The position numbers and the translations under genes were made by a program. 64,000 bases of DNA from the NCBI GenBank assembly GCA_030278955.1, contig JAOANR010000003.1, forward strand, positions 27,357,227 through 27,421,226. The letters run 5' to 3'. This document shows, one piece after another, positions 1 through 10,294 of this stretch (positions within the stretch are counted from its first letter, which is position 1; each line of letters starts with the position of its first letter). The notes below the pieces were generated by a model. It was not told the origin of the DNA. It saw only the letters and a program-made list of their open reading frames with translations, and made no database searches. The stretch is from Hygrophila difformis (taxonomy: Eukaryota; Streptophyta; Magnoliopsida; Lamiales; Acanthaceae).

Positions 1-1006
1 TTGTTAGGCCTTTGACAACATCAACCCAAGATTGAATGCATTTGGGAACATAACTCAAAAGAAAGAAAAATGCTTCGGAAATTGGGGAGATAGAGATTAG
101 AGCAGCAAGTTAAAGAGATGAAAAAGGGATAACACTCTAGCAGAAAAATGGGGAAAGAGGGCAGCAGATAAGAGAAATGAATTGTAGTAAAAGAGAAATG
201 GGGACATCAGTGATTTGACATTTGATAGCATTTGCCAGAGGGGGCGGGTCTCGAAGAATGGGATATGAGAGATTAGGGCAATAATTTATGGGAAGTAGGA
301 AATTTGAGAGTTCCAGAATCTTTATAATTAAAGAAACAATTAACATACCACATAACTATCACATACAAACAACAAATTCATATATTTAGTATGGAACTGA
401 ATCAGCTCTTAAACCACACCCACCTAGGCAGGCATAAGATCAAACAATTTGTGGGCCAACCGGTTGGAATGTGCAGCAGTTACGACCGAATAAATGCAAA
501 CATCTATATTTCGAATTGTAATTAGAGACTAATTATTAAGTGAAAAAATGGAGTATCCATTAAAAGCTCTCCAAAATTTGGCACCACATTAGTCACGGAT
601 AGAACGGGGAGCAATTGATTCCCAAGTTCAAAATCAAGAAATTCAGTATGTAGGTACGAATGATGAATTGAAATATAGGATCTACTTGGAGTTTTCGGAA
701 ATTGAGAGAGTTCCATAACTAGATCCCACGGGCACGTCCGGCCGAGGTGGGTAGATGCACCACACGCGCGGCTGTGAATCTAGCAGATATTGCGAAGACT
801 GGCGGCGGCGCGAGCGGGGATAATTGTGGAGGCGAGAGAATAAGAGTTGAGGAATACAAGCTACTCCACCAATATTAGCGGCGGTACACAAGTGGGGACC
901 ACCCGGCAGCGGCGCTCGGAATGGGCTGTTGAACACAAAAGGCATGCTTGTGGCGCAGGCTGAATCAGAGCCAGCCGGAGATGCGAGGCTGCCAAGGGGA
1001 GGGGGG
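1..1006. other. Host flank left of the copia insertion; possible minus-strand exon at 682-1006
   Basis: This is non-repeat-looking sequence immediately left of the copia duplication gtttg. On the minus strand, about 1006 to 682 is open and reads as a Ser/Pro/Arg-rich stretch that resembles a plastid-type leader. The reading frame cannot be followed across the insertion site into 17165 without meeting a stop, so a gene is only a possibility. The remainder (1-680) is AT-rich with only short open frames and no domain I recognise. With the two nested insertions removed it would be contiguous with 17165-17542 and then 42647-42843. Confidence 0.25.
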
Positions 1007-1011
1007 GTTTG

Positions 1012-1285
1012 TATTGAGTGTAGCTCAGCCTCCATGCAAGCCAAGGAGAAGAAGGAACAACTGAAATCGGCTAAGTCTTAGTGGGCCAGAGTTTTTGTTT
1101 TAGTTTTGGGCTTTATTCTTTTATGAGTAATGGGCCTTCTTTGTACATTTTGTTTTAGCCCATTTTTCCCATGCGCAGTTTTGTATTTATGCCTCTCACT
1201 TTGTATTTGTTCTGTGTAACCAAATTAGTACGAAATATACAGAATACATTTTTCTCTCAATTGCTTGTTTCTCTCAAACTTCACA
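1012..1285 (+). repeat. 5' LTR of the copia element
   Basis: This 274-base direct repeat matches 16883-17159. It starts TATTGAG and ends CTTCACA, so it does not have the common TG start. The start is set by the gtttg duplication and by where the two copies begin to match. Differences between the copies include a small A/G-rich indel near the start and several substitutions. Confidence 0.92.
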
Positions 1286-1297
1286 TGGTATCAGAGC
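1286..1297 (+). other. Copia primer binding site (initiator tRNA-Met type)
   Basis: TGGTATCAGAGC directly follows the 5' LTR. It is the standard plant copia primer site, complementary to the 3' end of initiator tRNA-Met. Confidence 0.93.
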
Positions 1298-1415
1298 TCT
1301 TCCGCTCCTGAATCGTTCGCTTCCATCAATTTTTACCTCAATTTTGAGCTAATCTTCCTGATTCAGCTCGTTTACCTCAAATCTCAATCCTAATTTTTGC
1401 TTTGAACGTGATTGG

Positions 1416-1771
1416 ATGGCTCCAACCACCGATGAGGATGCTACTGCTACTCCTCCAACCTTTTCTTCTCTACCAACGGAGCTGGTGCTTGCAGCTTCCG
1501 ATCAACCTCATTTCAAGCTCGCTCCAGTCCTACTCAATGGTTTTATTTGGAATTCCTGGAGAATTGCCGTGCGGAACACTCTCCGCATCAAAGCTAAACT
1601 CAAGTTCATTGAAGGTACTTATACCTGTCCTGCTAGTGATGATGCGTTATATGATGAATGGAATGGAGTAGATTGTATGATACACTCCTGGTTGCAAAAC
1701 TCTATTTTTCCTAAGATTACTTGTCAGTATCTGCATTTTGAGACGTCTTATAGCTTGTGGAAAGAGTTGGA
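1416..1771 (+). pseudogene. gag: Copia gag, N-terminal part, cut by the nested chromovirus
   Basis: From the ATG at 1416 the frame encodes the start of a copia gag polyprotein: a low-complexity Thr/Ala/Pro leader, then the typical region with WNSWRIAVRNTLRIKAKL and, near the break, SLWKEL. It ends where the LTR of the nested element begins at 1772; residues after that point are translation of LTR. The rest of gag resumes at 12922. The family normally forms the virus-like particle. The last 42 bases here (1730-1771) occur a second time at 10253-10294. Confidence 0.88.
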
Positions 1772-4398
1772 TGTAACACCCCGGTTTTTGGTCACCCAGG
1801 TCGGGATGTCACCGCCACACCTCCCTAGTAAGACACGGTTTCTCCGGCTTACTAAAGAGATGCAAGGCTAGGTATTGCAGTATTTAAACATTTAAAGCAT
1901 TCAAAACAGTCCATACAATATAGTTCGAAAATATTAATATCATAGCGCAGCGGAAATAATATTTAAGTATAGTATTGCAGCGGAAAATGTGAATAGGGCC
2001 GACATGGCCAAAACACGGGTTAAACAGGCCCGCTCATAATATAGTCTAATGTACGAATTTAAAAAAAAACAAAATAATGTTTTCCCAAAATCCCATGCAT
2101 GAATCGTGCTCATACATGCTCACTCTACATACTCTGTAAGAAAAGAAAATAAAAAGAAATGGTTTGGTCAGCACAACTTGCTGAGTAAGTTAACACATGC
2201 ATGATCGTAGGGTTTAAAAGCCATTAATTTAATAATTAAATAAAAGCATGATAATAACATAATATTCAATTTAATCTAATCAACTATTCAATGGCATAAT
2301 TTATTTCAGGGCTTTATTTAACAACACATTTCGCATGATTTAAAATAATAGCCATAATTTAAATAAAGCGTTTAAATAATTTAATTGGGCAACAACATAA
2401 TTTAATCTAATTTAATTTAATTTAATATCCCCATTACATCCCAGATTTTGTATTTCAAGTATTTCACGATTGCATCGCAATCTCAACAAGTCTAGCCGGT
2501 AGCCCGGCGGCCGCAACCGTATAAGCCATACCCAGTACCACTTCGGAGCCTCGGGAAACCCATGTGGATATTCTCGAGAGTGTAGGCTCTATATCTCATG
2601 CTGTTTTGGCAATATCATATCTCAAGTTTAGCGTGCGGGGTCACCATCGTCCATTAAGGCACGAAGTGAATCGTCAGGGGTTACCCTGCAGAGCACTCAC
2701 CCCTAATTTTAGTTTATCAAGTTTGTAAGGGGATTTAATTTCAAAAATCTGATCTCAATTATATTTATTTAAGAATAATATCTCAACTCATTTCAACCCT
2801 AAAGGTTAATTTCATGTTTCAACAAGATTTCAAGATTTGATTTCCGGTAAACCACAGTTGACTCTAAAATTCGTCTAAAATCAGATTTAATTCCAAAAAT
2901 TCCAAAATTTCGCTACTAACTCAGAAACGTCGCGATCTACAACTTTTGTGTTTTAACTTTTTCAATCCAAGACACCGAAATAGGTCAAAAACACTAATTT
3001 TCACAGAAGCACAATTCTGTCCGAATTTCATATGTCACAGTTTAAAGATTTCGAATTCTACCATAGCAATTCAACTCCAAATTTGATGAAATTTTACAGA
3101 GACTATCTTAAGACAATTATCTACAACTTTCATGTTCGGCCAAAGATCTAAATCGGTCTGGAACCTATGTCAAAAACGTGATCAAGATCGGACCTAAGTT
3201 CTGTCAAGAATTTCAAGATCCAGATTCAAGCAGTTCGGTTTCGGTCGGTTTTCGCATATCAAATCCTCTCTAAAAATTATGAAAATTTTACAGTAGATAG
3301 ATCTAAGCCTTAGGAACGTTTTTTGTGTTTTAATCTTTTCCATTTGAAGTCGTTTTAAGGTTCGGAAAAATTCGTCAAAACTGTTGCGTCGGTAGAAAAC
3401 ATAAGTTGGCAGATTTACGATTTCTTGTTAAATCTTTTAGTTTCGAACGTTTTAATTTCTCCCAAAACCATGTAAGAGTTAACTTACTGATTTGTGAACG
3501 TCCGGGATGTCTATTTCGAAGGCGTGGCTTCCAGTTCACCGTTTCTCCTCTCCGTTCGTCGGGTTCCTCGTTCTAGATCCGATTCGGGGTTTAAAGAAAA
3601 GAGAAACGAGGTTAGAATCCGTTTTCGGATTGAAACGAACAAGGATTATTCAGACTAGGGCTTACCACACGTTGGAGATCTCCCGATTTTCGTCCAACAG
3701 CCGCTGTCTCGGTCTCTTGGTGCCTCCGTTGACTCTGGGATTACGACTTTTGTGTTTAGAGAGTGTCGTAGGGTTTTGAAAAGGGTTTAGGGTCTCTGAA
3801 GGGGTTTATTTATAGATAGCTAAGTCCTAGGGCATCCAAAATCTGACCCTAAGGGTCTTGAGTCGAGAGACGTTCAACCGAAAGTCGAAAAATCCGCGTT
3901 CGGGCGAGAGATTCACGCAACGGGCGAATCTGTCCTTTGGCGCGGGGTTGGCGCGCCTTTTCCCATATTAGCGCGCGGACAGCGTGCGGCCTACGCCTGG
4001 ACTTCGGTCCGGGCGGGTCGTGCGATCCGTCGTGCTTTTCCGCCTCTCTTTCGGGTTTCTATCCCTCTATGCTCACAGATTCCAATTTCCGGACTCTCTT
4101 CGGGTTCCTATTTCGTGTCGTTATTTCTTTCGGATCTAATTTTACGTTTCGGCTCGAATTCTCGAGTTCATTTATATCGGATACCCGTGTATCGACTTAT
4201 TTAACTTTTTCTAATTTCTTTTGTTTAATTAAATCTCTTTTTAATTAATTTCATTTCTCATTTCTTCTATATTTATTATTTAATGTATATACTGATTTAT
4301 TTGTTTATTTATTTATTTATTATAGTTATGTATTTATTTATTTATTTATTGTATTTATTTATTTATTTATTTATGTTGTAAAATTCTCGGGTATTACA
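1772..4398 (-). repeat. 3' LTR of the Tekay-like element (plus-strand left)
   Basis: On the plus strand it runs from TGTAACACCCCGG to CTCGGGTATTACA. It matches 10295-12916. Visible parts include a TATA-like box on the minus strand at about 3803-3814 (CTATAAATAAAC), a GC-rich patch at 3935-4030, and TTTA microsatellite runs at about 4290-4376. Open frames inside it on the plus strand are antisense and carry no recognisable domain. Confidence 0.93.
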
Positions 4399-4414
4399 GT
4401 CTACCCTCCTTAAG
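4399..4414 (-). other. Polypurine tract of the Tekay-like element
   Basis: On the minus strand, cttaaggagggtagac directly precedes the 3' LTR. It is purine-rich and in the position expected for plus-strand DNA priming. Confidence 0.8.
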
Positions 4415-4641
4415 AATCAACTTCGTCCTCGAAGTTGTGTTTCGGCTTTTCTCGTGCTAAGGTCTTTTGTTTATTTTATTATTTTGTGACTGAACTTAGA
4501 ATTAAGACCTCTAAGCTGCCTACGTACCCGGTGAATGGATCAAGTCATGACGTAGTTCAAAACAATTTGAATTTGTTTGTTTGATTACAAGAATGTATGC
4601 AAGATACACGGTATGACATCCTCTCTCCCTTAAGATTGCAG

Positions 4642-5454
4642 TTATGTCCCCATAACTGTGTCGGTACCGGTTTGGAATAATGTCGGGTAGCGTTCTCTCA
4701 TGTCGGATTCTACTTCCCAAGTTGTCGTCTCACTTTCGTTGTTCGACCAAAGAACCTTGATCATTTTGACGGTTTTGTTCCTCGTTACTCGTTCCTTAGT
4801 GTCGAGAATACGCACTGGGACTTCTTCATAAGTCAAATCTTCATCGAGTTCGATTATTTCGGCTTGAAGGACATGTATCGGGTCCGGCACATACTTCTTT
4901 AGTTGTGAGACATGGAAGACATTATGAACTCGATCTAATTGTGGCGGTAAAGCCAATCGGTAAGCTAGAGTTCCGACTCGTTCTAGAATTTCGTAAGGTC
5001 CTATATATCGAGGACTTAACTTTCCTCGCTTGCCAAAGCGCATCACCCCCTTCATGGGTGATATCTTAAGCATGACCCTATCTCCCACTTGAAATTCTAG
5101 GTCTCGTCGTCTCACGTCGGCATAACTCTTTTGGCGGTCTTGAGCGGCTTTCATTTTTCCTTGAATCACTTTGATTTGTTGAGCCATGTCTTGGATAAGT
5201 TGTGGTCCCACTACCACCGACTTATCGTTTTCTTCCCAGCTCAACGGGCTTCGGCACTTTCGTCCATACAATGCCTCGAATGGTGCCATGCCAATGCTAG
5301 CATGGTAGCTATTATTATAGGAAAACTCAATTAAGGGTAAATGAGATTCCCAATTCCCTTTGAATTCCAACACGCACGCCCTCAGCATGTCTTCTAGTGC
5401 TTGAATTGTCCTCTCGGTTTGTCCATCCGTCATCGGGTGGAATGCGGTGCTCAT
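4642..5454 (-). pseudogene. pol: Integrase C-terminal half plus chromodomain-like tail
   Basis: The frame starts inside the integrase core (STAFHPMTDGQTERTIQAL, the region with the catalytic Glu) and continues through the GPY/F-type module (RYIGPYEILERVG). It ends with a chromodomain-like tail around residues 205-262 (YEEVPVRILDTKERVTRNK, then a TTWEVE-type end). The tail is characteristic of Tekay/Del chromoviruses and in the family targets integration to chromatin. The frame is separated from the upstream integrase by a one-base deletion near 5524-5528. Confidence 0.9.
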
Positions 5455-5837
5455 TTTGATTTGAGTACCGAGAGCTTTTTGTAACTCCGTCCAGAAATGA
5501 GAGACAAATCTACTGTCTCTATCGGAATGATATCATGTGGTACTCCATGTCGTCGTACCACATTATTAATGTAGGCTCGGGCCAATTGGTCCATAGTCCA
5601 CGTGTCTTTCATTGGGATAAATATGGCTGTCTTTGTCAGCCTATCCACAATCACCCAAATCTTGTTCATGCCTTTAGGTGATCGGGGTAATCCCGAGACA
5701 AAGTCCATTGAGATGCTATCCCACTTCCAACTTGGAATCTCTATTGGTTGCATCAGTCCTAGGGGTTTATGTCGTACTGCCTTGACCTTTTCGCAGGTGA
5801 GACATTTTGCCACGAAATTTGCCACTTCCTTCTTCAT
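5451..5837 (-). pseudogene. pol: Integrase zinc-binding end and core, first part
   Basis: This encodes the integrase stretch from the CLTCEKVK half of the HHCC zinc module through the first catalytic Asp (WDSISMDFVSGLPRS, VIVDRLTKTAIF). After HGVPHDII the frame is lost by a one-base deletion at 5524-5528 (plus-strand GGAAT), and the last 20 or so residues are out-of-frame translation. Upstream it is separated from the previous frame by a stop in a Trp codon (plus-strand cta at 5844-5846). Confidence 0.88.
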
Positions 5838-5843
5838 TCCCGG

Positions 5844-6311
5844 CTACCAATAGATCTTCTTCAGATCTTTGTATAGCTTGTCACCTCCGGGATGTACGGA
5901 ATATGGAGTGTTGTGCCCTTCTTCCATCAACTTTTGTTTCAATTCGGCACACTTAAGGGGCACGCACCATCTCCCTTTGAAACGAATGCTTCCATCCTCG
6001 TGGACAGCAAACCCTATTGCCTTTCCTTCGGCAATATACCCCCTTATCTTCTCGAGTTTCGCATCGCCCGGTTGGGCAAGCTTAATCTCGTCCAATATTG
6101 GAGTTTCTACGACCATGGCATTGATCGTTTCTCTCACTGTGCCAGGATGCACAAGTTCTAACTCCAATCTTGCTAACTCCATGTACAATGCCGGCGGAAT
6201 TACCAACGAGTTTGTCACGTGTTGGGTTTTCCGACTTAGGGCATCGACTACCACATTCGCCTTCCCCTCGTGGTAGGCTATCTCTAAATCGTAGTCTTTA
6301 ATAAGCTCCAA
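5844..6311 (-). pseudogene. pol: RNase H end and integrase zinc module start
   Basis: The start (YDLEIAYHEGKANVVVDALS) is the C-terminal end of gypsy RNase H. The linker leads into the HHCC region of integrase (HNTPYSVHPGGDKLYKDLKKIYW). It is in the same frame as the RT frame above (6321-7667) and is parted from it only by a CAG-to-TAG type stop at 6321-6323 of the plus strand. A second stop at 5844-5846 ends it. Both stops are single-base changes typical of C-to-T decay. Confidence 0.88.
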
Positions 6312-6320
6312 CCACCTTCG

Positions 6321-7667
6321 CTATCTCAAATTCAACTCCTTCTGAGTGAATATATATCTCAAGCTCTTGTGGTCGGTGAACATTCGACACTTTCGCCCAT
6401 AAAGATAATGTCTCCATATCTGTAGAGCGAAAACGACCGCTGCCAACTCCAGGTCATGTGTCGGATAATTATCCTCGTGAGGTTTTAGTTGGCGTGATGC
6501 ATACGCTACGACTCTCGAGTCTTGCATCAAGACACAACCTAAACCTTCCTTCGAAGCATCGCTATAAACTTCGAAGTCACAATTCTCTGATGGTATTGTT
6601 AATACGGGGGTGGTTGTGAGTCGTTTCTTCAGCTCTTGAAACGCAGTCTCACACGCTTCGGTCCACTCGTATTTTGTTCCTTCCTTCAGTAGCTGGGTCA
6701 AAGGACGTGCAATCCTTGAAAAGTCCTTCACAAATCGTCTATAATAACCAGCTAATCCAAGGAAACTCCTTATCTCAGTTTGGCTCTTTGGGGTTGCCCA
6801 TTCAGTTATGGCAGAGACTTTTGCCGGATCCACTGATACTCCATCAGCGGATACTATGTGTCCGAGAAATGCCACTTCTTTCAACCAGAAATCGCATTTC
6901 GACAGCTTGCCGTATAGCTGATTGCTTCGCAAGATTTCTAACACTTGATGTAAGTGTTGGGCATGCTCTTCCTCGCTCTTTGAGTAGATCAGGATGTCGT
7001 CGATGAACACTACGACGCACTGATCTAACAGCTCTCGAAATACATTGTTCATGAGGTTCATGAACATTGCCGGAGCATTTGTTAACCCAAAGGATAACAC
7101 CGTGAACTCGTAGTGACCATATCGAGTTCGAAACGCCGTCTTCGGAATGTCTCGAAACGCCGTCTTCGGAATGTCTTTCTCGGCAATTCTCAACTGGTGA
7201 TACCCAGATCGTAAGTCAATCTTCGAGAATACTGAAGCTCCCTTCAGTTGATCAAATAGATCCTCTATTCTCGGCAGAGGGTATTTATTTTTGATGGTCA
7301 CTTGGTTTAGTCCTCGGTAATCTATGCAAAGACGTAGTCCTCCGTCTTTCTTCTTAACAAATAAAACCGGTGCTCCCCAGGGGGAAGTACTCGGCCTTAT
7401 ATATCCTTTTCCTAACAACTCCTCGAGTTGGTCTTTTAACTCCTTCATTTCCAGTGGTGCCATCCGGTACGAAGCTTTTGAGACAGGCTCTGTGCCCGGA
7501 ATGAGATCTATAGTAAACTCAAGATCTCTCTCAGGTGGCATGCCCGGGATGTCTTCAGGAAACACATCCGGGTATTCTCTTACCACTGGTATGCTATCAA
7601 CCTTGTTCTCTTCCTCCTCAAGGTTGTGCACATAGCACGCATATAGTTCATACCCCTTACGCATCAA
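6321..7667 (-). pseudogene. pol: Reverse transcriptase and RNase H of the Tekay-like element
   Basis: The frame carries a clear gypsy [22 protein letters not shown], then [10 protein letters not shown], and the catalytic [10 protein letters not shown]. It is followed by RNase H ([16 protein letters not shown] to [11 protein letters not shown]). About residues 166-181 contain an eight-residue motif twice in a row (DIPKTAFR), caused by a 24-base in-frame tandem duplication at about 7134-7182; this lies in the RT and probably harms it. The frame is offset from gag-protease by a one-base deletion in a G run at 7711-7715 and is closed by a stop at 6321-6323. Confidence 0.93.
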
Positions 7668-7672
7668 GTTAC

Positions 7673-9376
7673 TTAGTTTAAGTGCACTAACGATTTTGTT
7701 ACTCTTCTTAGGGGGCTGAGATAAAAGATAACTCTCTTTCCCCTACTTTTTGACAAGGTGATCTTTTGTTTTTGGCATTCGATCACCGCCTTATACTGGG
7801 ATAACCAATCCATCCCCAGTATGATGTCAAAGTCTCTTAAGTTAAATTCTACTAAGTTCGCGAAGAATTCTACGTTCTTTATCACTATAGGAATTCCGTT
7901 ATATCGTTTAGAGCAAGATACTACTTCTCCATAAGGCAATTGAATTCCTAAGCTAATTCTCTCGCACTTAGGTAGATCTAACTCAGGCACTATCCTTGAT
8001 GCTATAATCGAGCTACTAGCTCCAGAATCAAATAGAATTCTAAGGGGCGTATTCAAAACATGAAATGTACCTGCCATCACTTCTCCCTTAGCAGGCACGT
8101 CCGCTTGATTAACCACGTTAAGCCTCCCCACAGGGCGTCCCTGATTGCCCTGCTGATTCGCATTCGGCTGCTGATTTTGCTGTTGGTTTTGGTTCTGAGG
8201 GGGCGGAGGTCGTTGGTTCTGATTCTGGTTCTGTGGCCTATTTTGAGGGGGTCTGTACCCCTGGTTATTTCCGTTCCGCCCATTTTGATTTTGAGGCTGT
8301 TCTTGCCCCGTGACCAAATCGTCCCTTCTCGTTATGTTCTCGACCCTGGTTCGGCAATCCCGTCGAACGTGACCCATTCGACCACATCGGTAGCATGCAC
8401 CCTGTTGCGGGCATCCCCTCGCCAGATGGGGTCGTCCACATCTTGGGCAGGGTGGTACCGGATCTTCCTGGTTGAACCTCCTCCCATTGTTGTTTTGTTG
8501 GGGCCTATTCGGCCCTCTCCGCTGTTCGTTCCTTCCAGTGTTGTTCTCGCTTCTCGAGTCCCGGTTCCTCTTATCTTGGGGACCCCTGCTGGACTCCCCA
8601 CCCACCCTTCTCTTCAGTTGTTGCACACGCGCTACCGCCACAGCGCGGTCATACATAGTTTGCAAATCGGGGTAGTGTACCCCCGCGATCACCTCGCGCA
8701 CTGACAGGTTCAGTCCCATCTCGAGCTTTTGAGCCTTCTCCGCATCAGTGGGTACGAGTCGTGGTGCGAACCTCACCAGCTCCTTGAAACGTGTGTAGTA
8801 TTCTTGCACAGTTTGGCCTCCTTGCTTCAGCGACATGAATTCCTCGTACATCGCTGACTTGGTACTCAGGGGATAGAATCGATCCCTGAGCATCTCCATC
8901 ATTTCCGCCCATGAGAAGGGCTCGTCATCCTCCGTCAGTTTGGCTTGCGTCGCCTGCCACCAGTCGTCAGCTTCGCCTCCCAAGTAGTATGAGGCGACAT
9001 GCACTCTTTCTCCTTCCGGACATTTAACTGCTCCCAGCAGCTTGTCGAAGGTCCGGATCCACTCCTCCAGTTTAGCTGGATCCTCCTCACCAGCGTAGTG
9101 GGGCGGCTGGTAAGGATTCACCATCGCCAGGTAGTTAGGGCGAGCTTGGGGCGGAGGTACCGCCGCAGCTTGACCCTGGTTGACTTGCGCGTTTCCGAGC
9201 GCAATCAACACCTTCTCTATCGTCCTAAGACGATCGCCCACATTGTTCGGTGCGGGGGCGTCCTGTGCACCTCGGGGTTGTTCCTCCTCAGGTTGAATCG
9301 GTTCCGTGACGTTTGGTAGTGTCTCAGTAGGAGTTTGGGGAACAGGTTGGGCTCTCGGTCTTCCTCTGGGTGCCAT
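7673..9376 (-). pseudogene. gag: Gag and aspartic protease of the Tekay-like element
   Basis: I take the start at the ATG read from 9376 (MAPRGRPRAQP); upstream residues to 9457 are probably leader. It encodes a capsid-type core (YYLGGEADDWWQA, YEEFMSLKQGGQTVQEYY), a basic region, two zinc knuckles (CPRCGRPHLARGC and CYRCGRMGHVRRDC), a long Asn/Gln/Pro-rich linker, and a protease with DSGASSS and ILGMDWL. The frame is correct to about 7716 and is then lost in a C run (plus-strand G run 7711-7715), so the last 16 or so residues are out of frame. The family makes capsid, RNA-binding nucleocapsid and the protease that cuts them. Confidence 0.92.
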
Positions 9377-9675
9377 TCTGTTACAAATGGTATAGATTAG
9401 GACATAGTAGTGTTTGGTTAAGCAAGAAGATCTCAAATTTGTTTCTATCTTCTTCACATAATGCTCGATTGAGCTAATTTAAAATGTAGAAATTAAGTTC
9501 TCTTTTCTTTTGTTTCTTTCTTTTTTTTTTTCGAATTTAAATTTATCTAAATAGATAAATCTTGTATTTTATTTCCTTAAAAGAAATTTTTAGTACAAGT
9601 GATAGGATATACCAAAAATAGTAATGTTTCCTTAGCAAAAATAGTAACTACTACAAATAGAAATTCCTATCGTCT

Positions 9676-10002
9676 CTAAGCGTCCTCCGGCACAGTGGTA
9701 GGATCCTCCTCCGGATCTTCCTCCTCCGAACTTGGCGGCAGCAGATCGTCAAAGATAGTGTTCAAGTCCTGCCCGTGGGCATCGATGTGTTCCTTTAGTA
9801 TTAGGTTTTGTGTAGTGAGGGTTTGGACTTGGCGTTCGAGTTGGTTTATGCGGTGGTGATCCGCCTCTCTCAAGTTGCCCATGTGGTGCAAATTGGCCTC
9901 CAATTGAGCCATACAGTACTTCATTTGCTCTAGGGTTTGGTGGGAATCAAGATGAACGCTCATCATCCTGATCATCAACTGCATCACGTCTTGACTAGCC
10001 AT
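9676..10002 (-). CDS. Small coiled-coil ORF in the leader, upstream of gag
   Basis: A 108-codon ATG-to-stop frame lies between the leader repeats and gag. It has a Met/His-rich start, a heptad-like middle (about residues 25-75; HRINQLERQVQTL) that should form a coiled coil, and a strongly acidic end (PSSEEEDPEEDP). I do not recognise a family. It is unbroken while the neighbouring pol frames are broken, although at this length that is weak evidence of selection. It could be a leader-encoded accessory protein, a remnant of captured sequence, or chance. Confidence 0.4.
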   Translation of the reverse strand: MASQDVMQLMIRMMSVHLDSHQTLEQMKYCMAQLEANLHHMGNLREADHHRINQLERQVQTLTTQNLILKEHIDAHGQDLNTIFDDLLPPSSEEEDPEEDPTTVPEDA

Positions 10003-10020
10003 CTAGCGGAAGCAAGAGAT

Positions 10021-10143
10021 CTAAGTTAATATTCGCCAAGATTCTAAGTTCAATTTCGCCAAGATTCTAAGTTCAAATTTTCCAAGATTCTAGGTTCAAA
10101 TTCGCCAAGATTCTAAGTTCAAGTTCGCCAAGATCCTAAGTTC
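10021..10143. repeat. Tandem repeat of about 24 bases, five imperfect copies
   Basis: The unit is about TTCGCCAAGATTCTAAGTTC plus three or four bases. Five imperfect copies run head to tail in the leader between the leader ORF and the right LTR. The copies differ by a few substitutions. There are no unique spacers, so it is not CRISPR-like. Confidence 0.85.
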
Positions 10144-10252
10144 ATAGAAGAGATGCAATATGCAAATGCAAATGATGATCCCCCCAAAAATAATTTAATG
10201 CACCATATATATATATATTTTTTTCCATGGGTTTTAAAAAAAATAAAATTTT

Positions 10253-10294
10253 TCTGCATTTTGAGACGTCTTATAGCTTGTGGAAAGAGTTGGA
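10253..10294 (+). repeat. Extra 42-base copy of copia gag next to the right LTR
   Basis: These 42 bases repeat 1730-1771, the copia gag sequence just left of the insertion, including the ttgga duplication. They sit inside the chromovirus, directly against its right LTR, where the primer binding site should be. Sequence left of 10253 is chromovirus leader with no similarity to copia. Confidence 0.93.

Noticed and set aside
3507..4248. Open frames on the plus strand inside the left Tekay-like LTR, repeated at 12029-12770
   Set aside because: They recur only because the LTRs are copies of each other. They are antisense to the element, have no recognisable domain and lie in promoter/leader-type sequence.
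8060..8704. 214-codon plus-strand frame
   Set aside because: Antisense to the Asn/Gln-rich and zinc-knuckle part of gag; its Leu/Val-rich content is the mirror of that composition.
9457..9457. Gag start at 9457 for the Tekay-like element
   Set aside because: The residues between 9457 and 9376 do not look like gag, and the ATG at 9376 opens the usual MAPRGRP-type start.
10021..10143. CRISPR-like array
   Set aside because: Head-to-tail repeats with no unique spacers, inside a plant retroelement.
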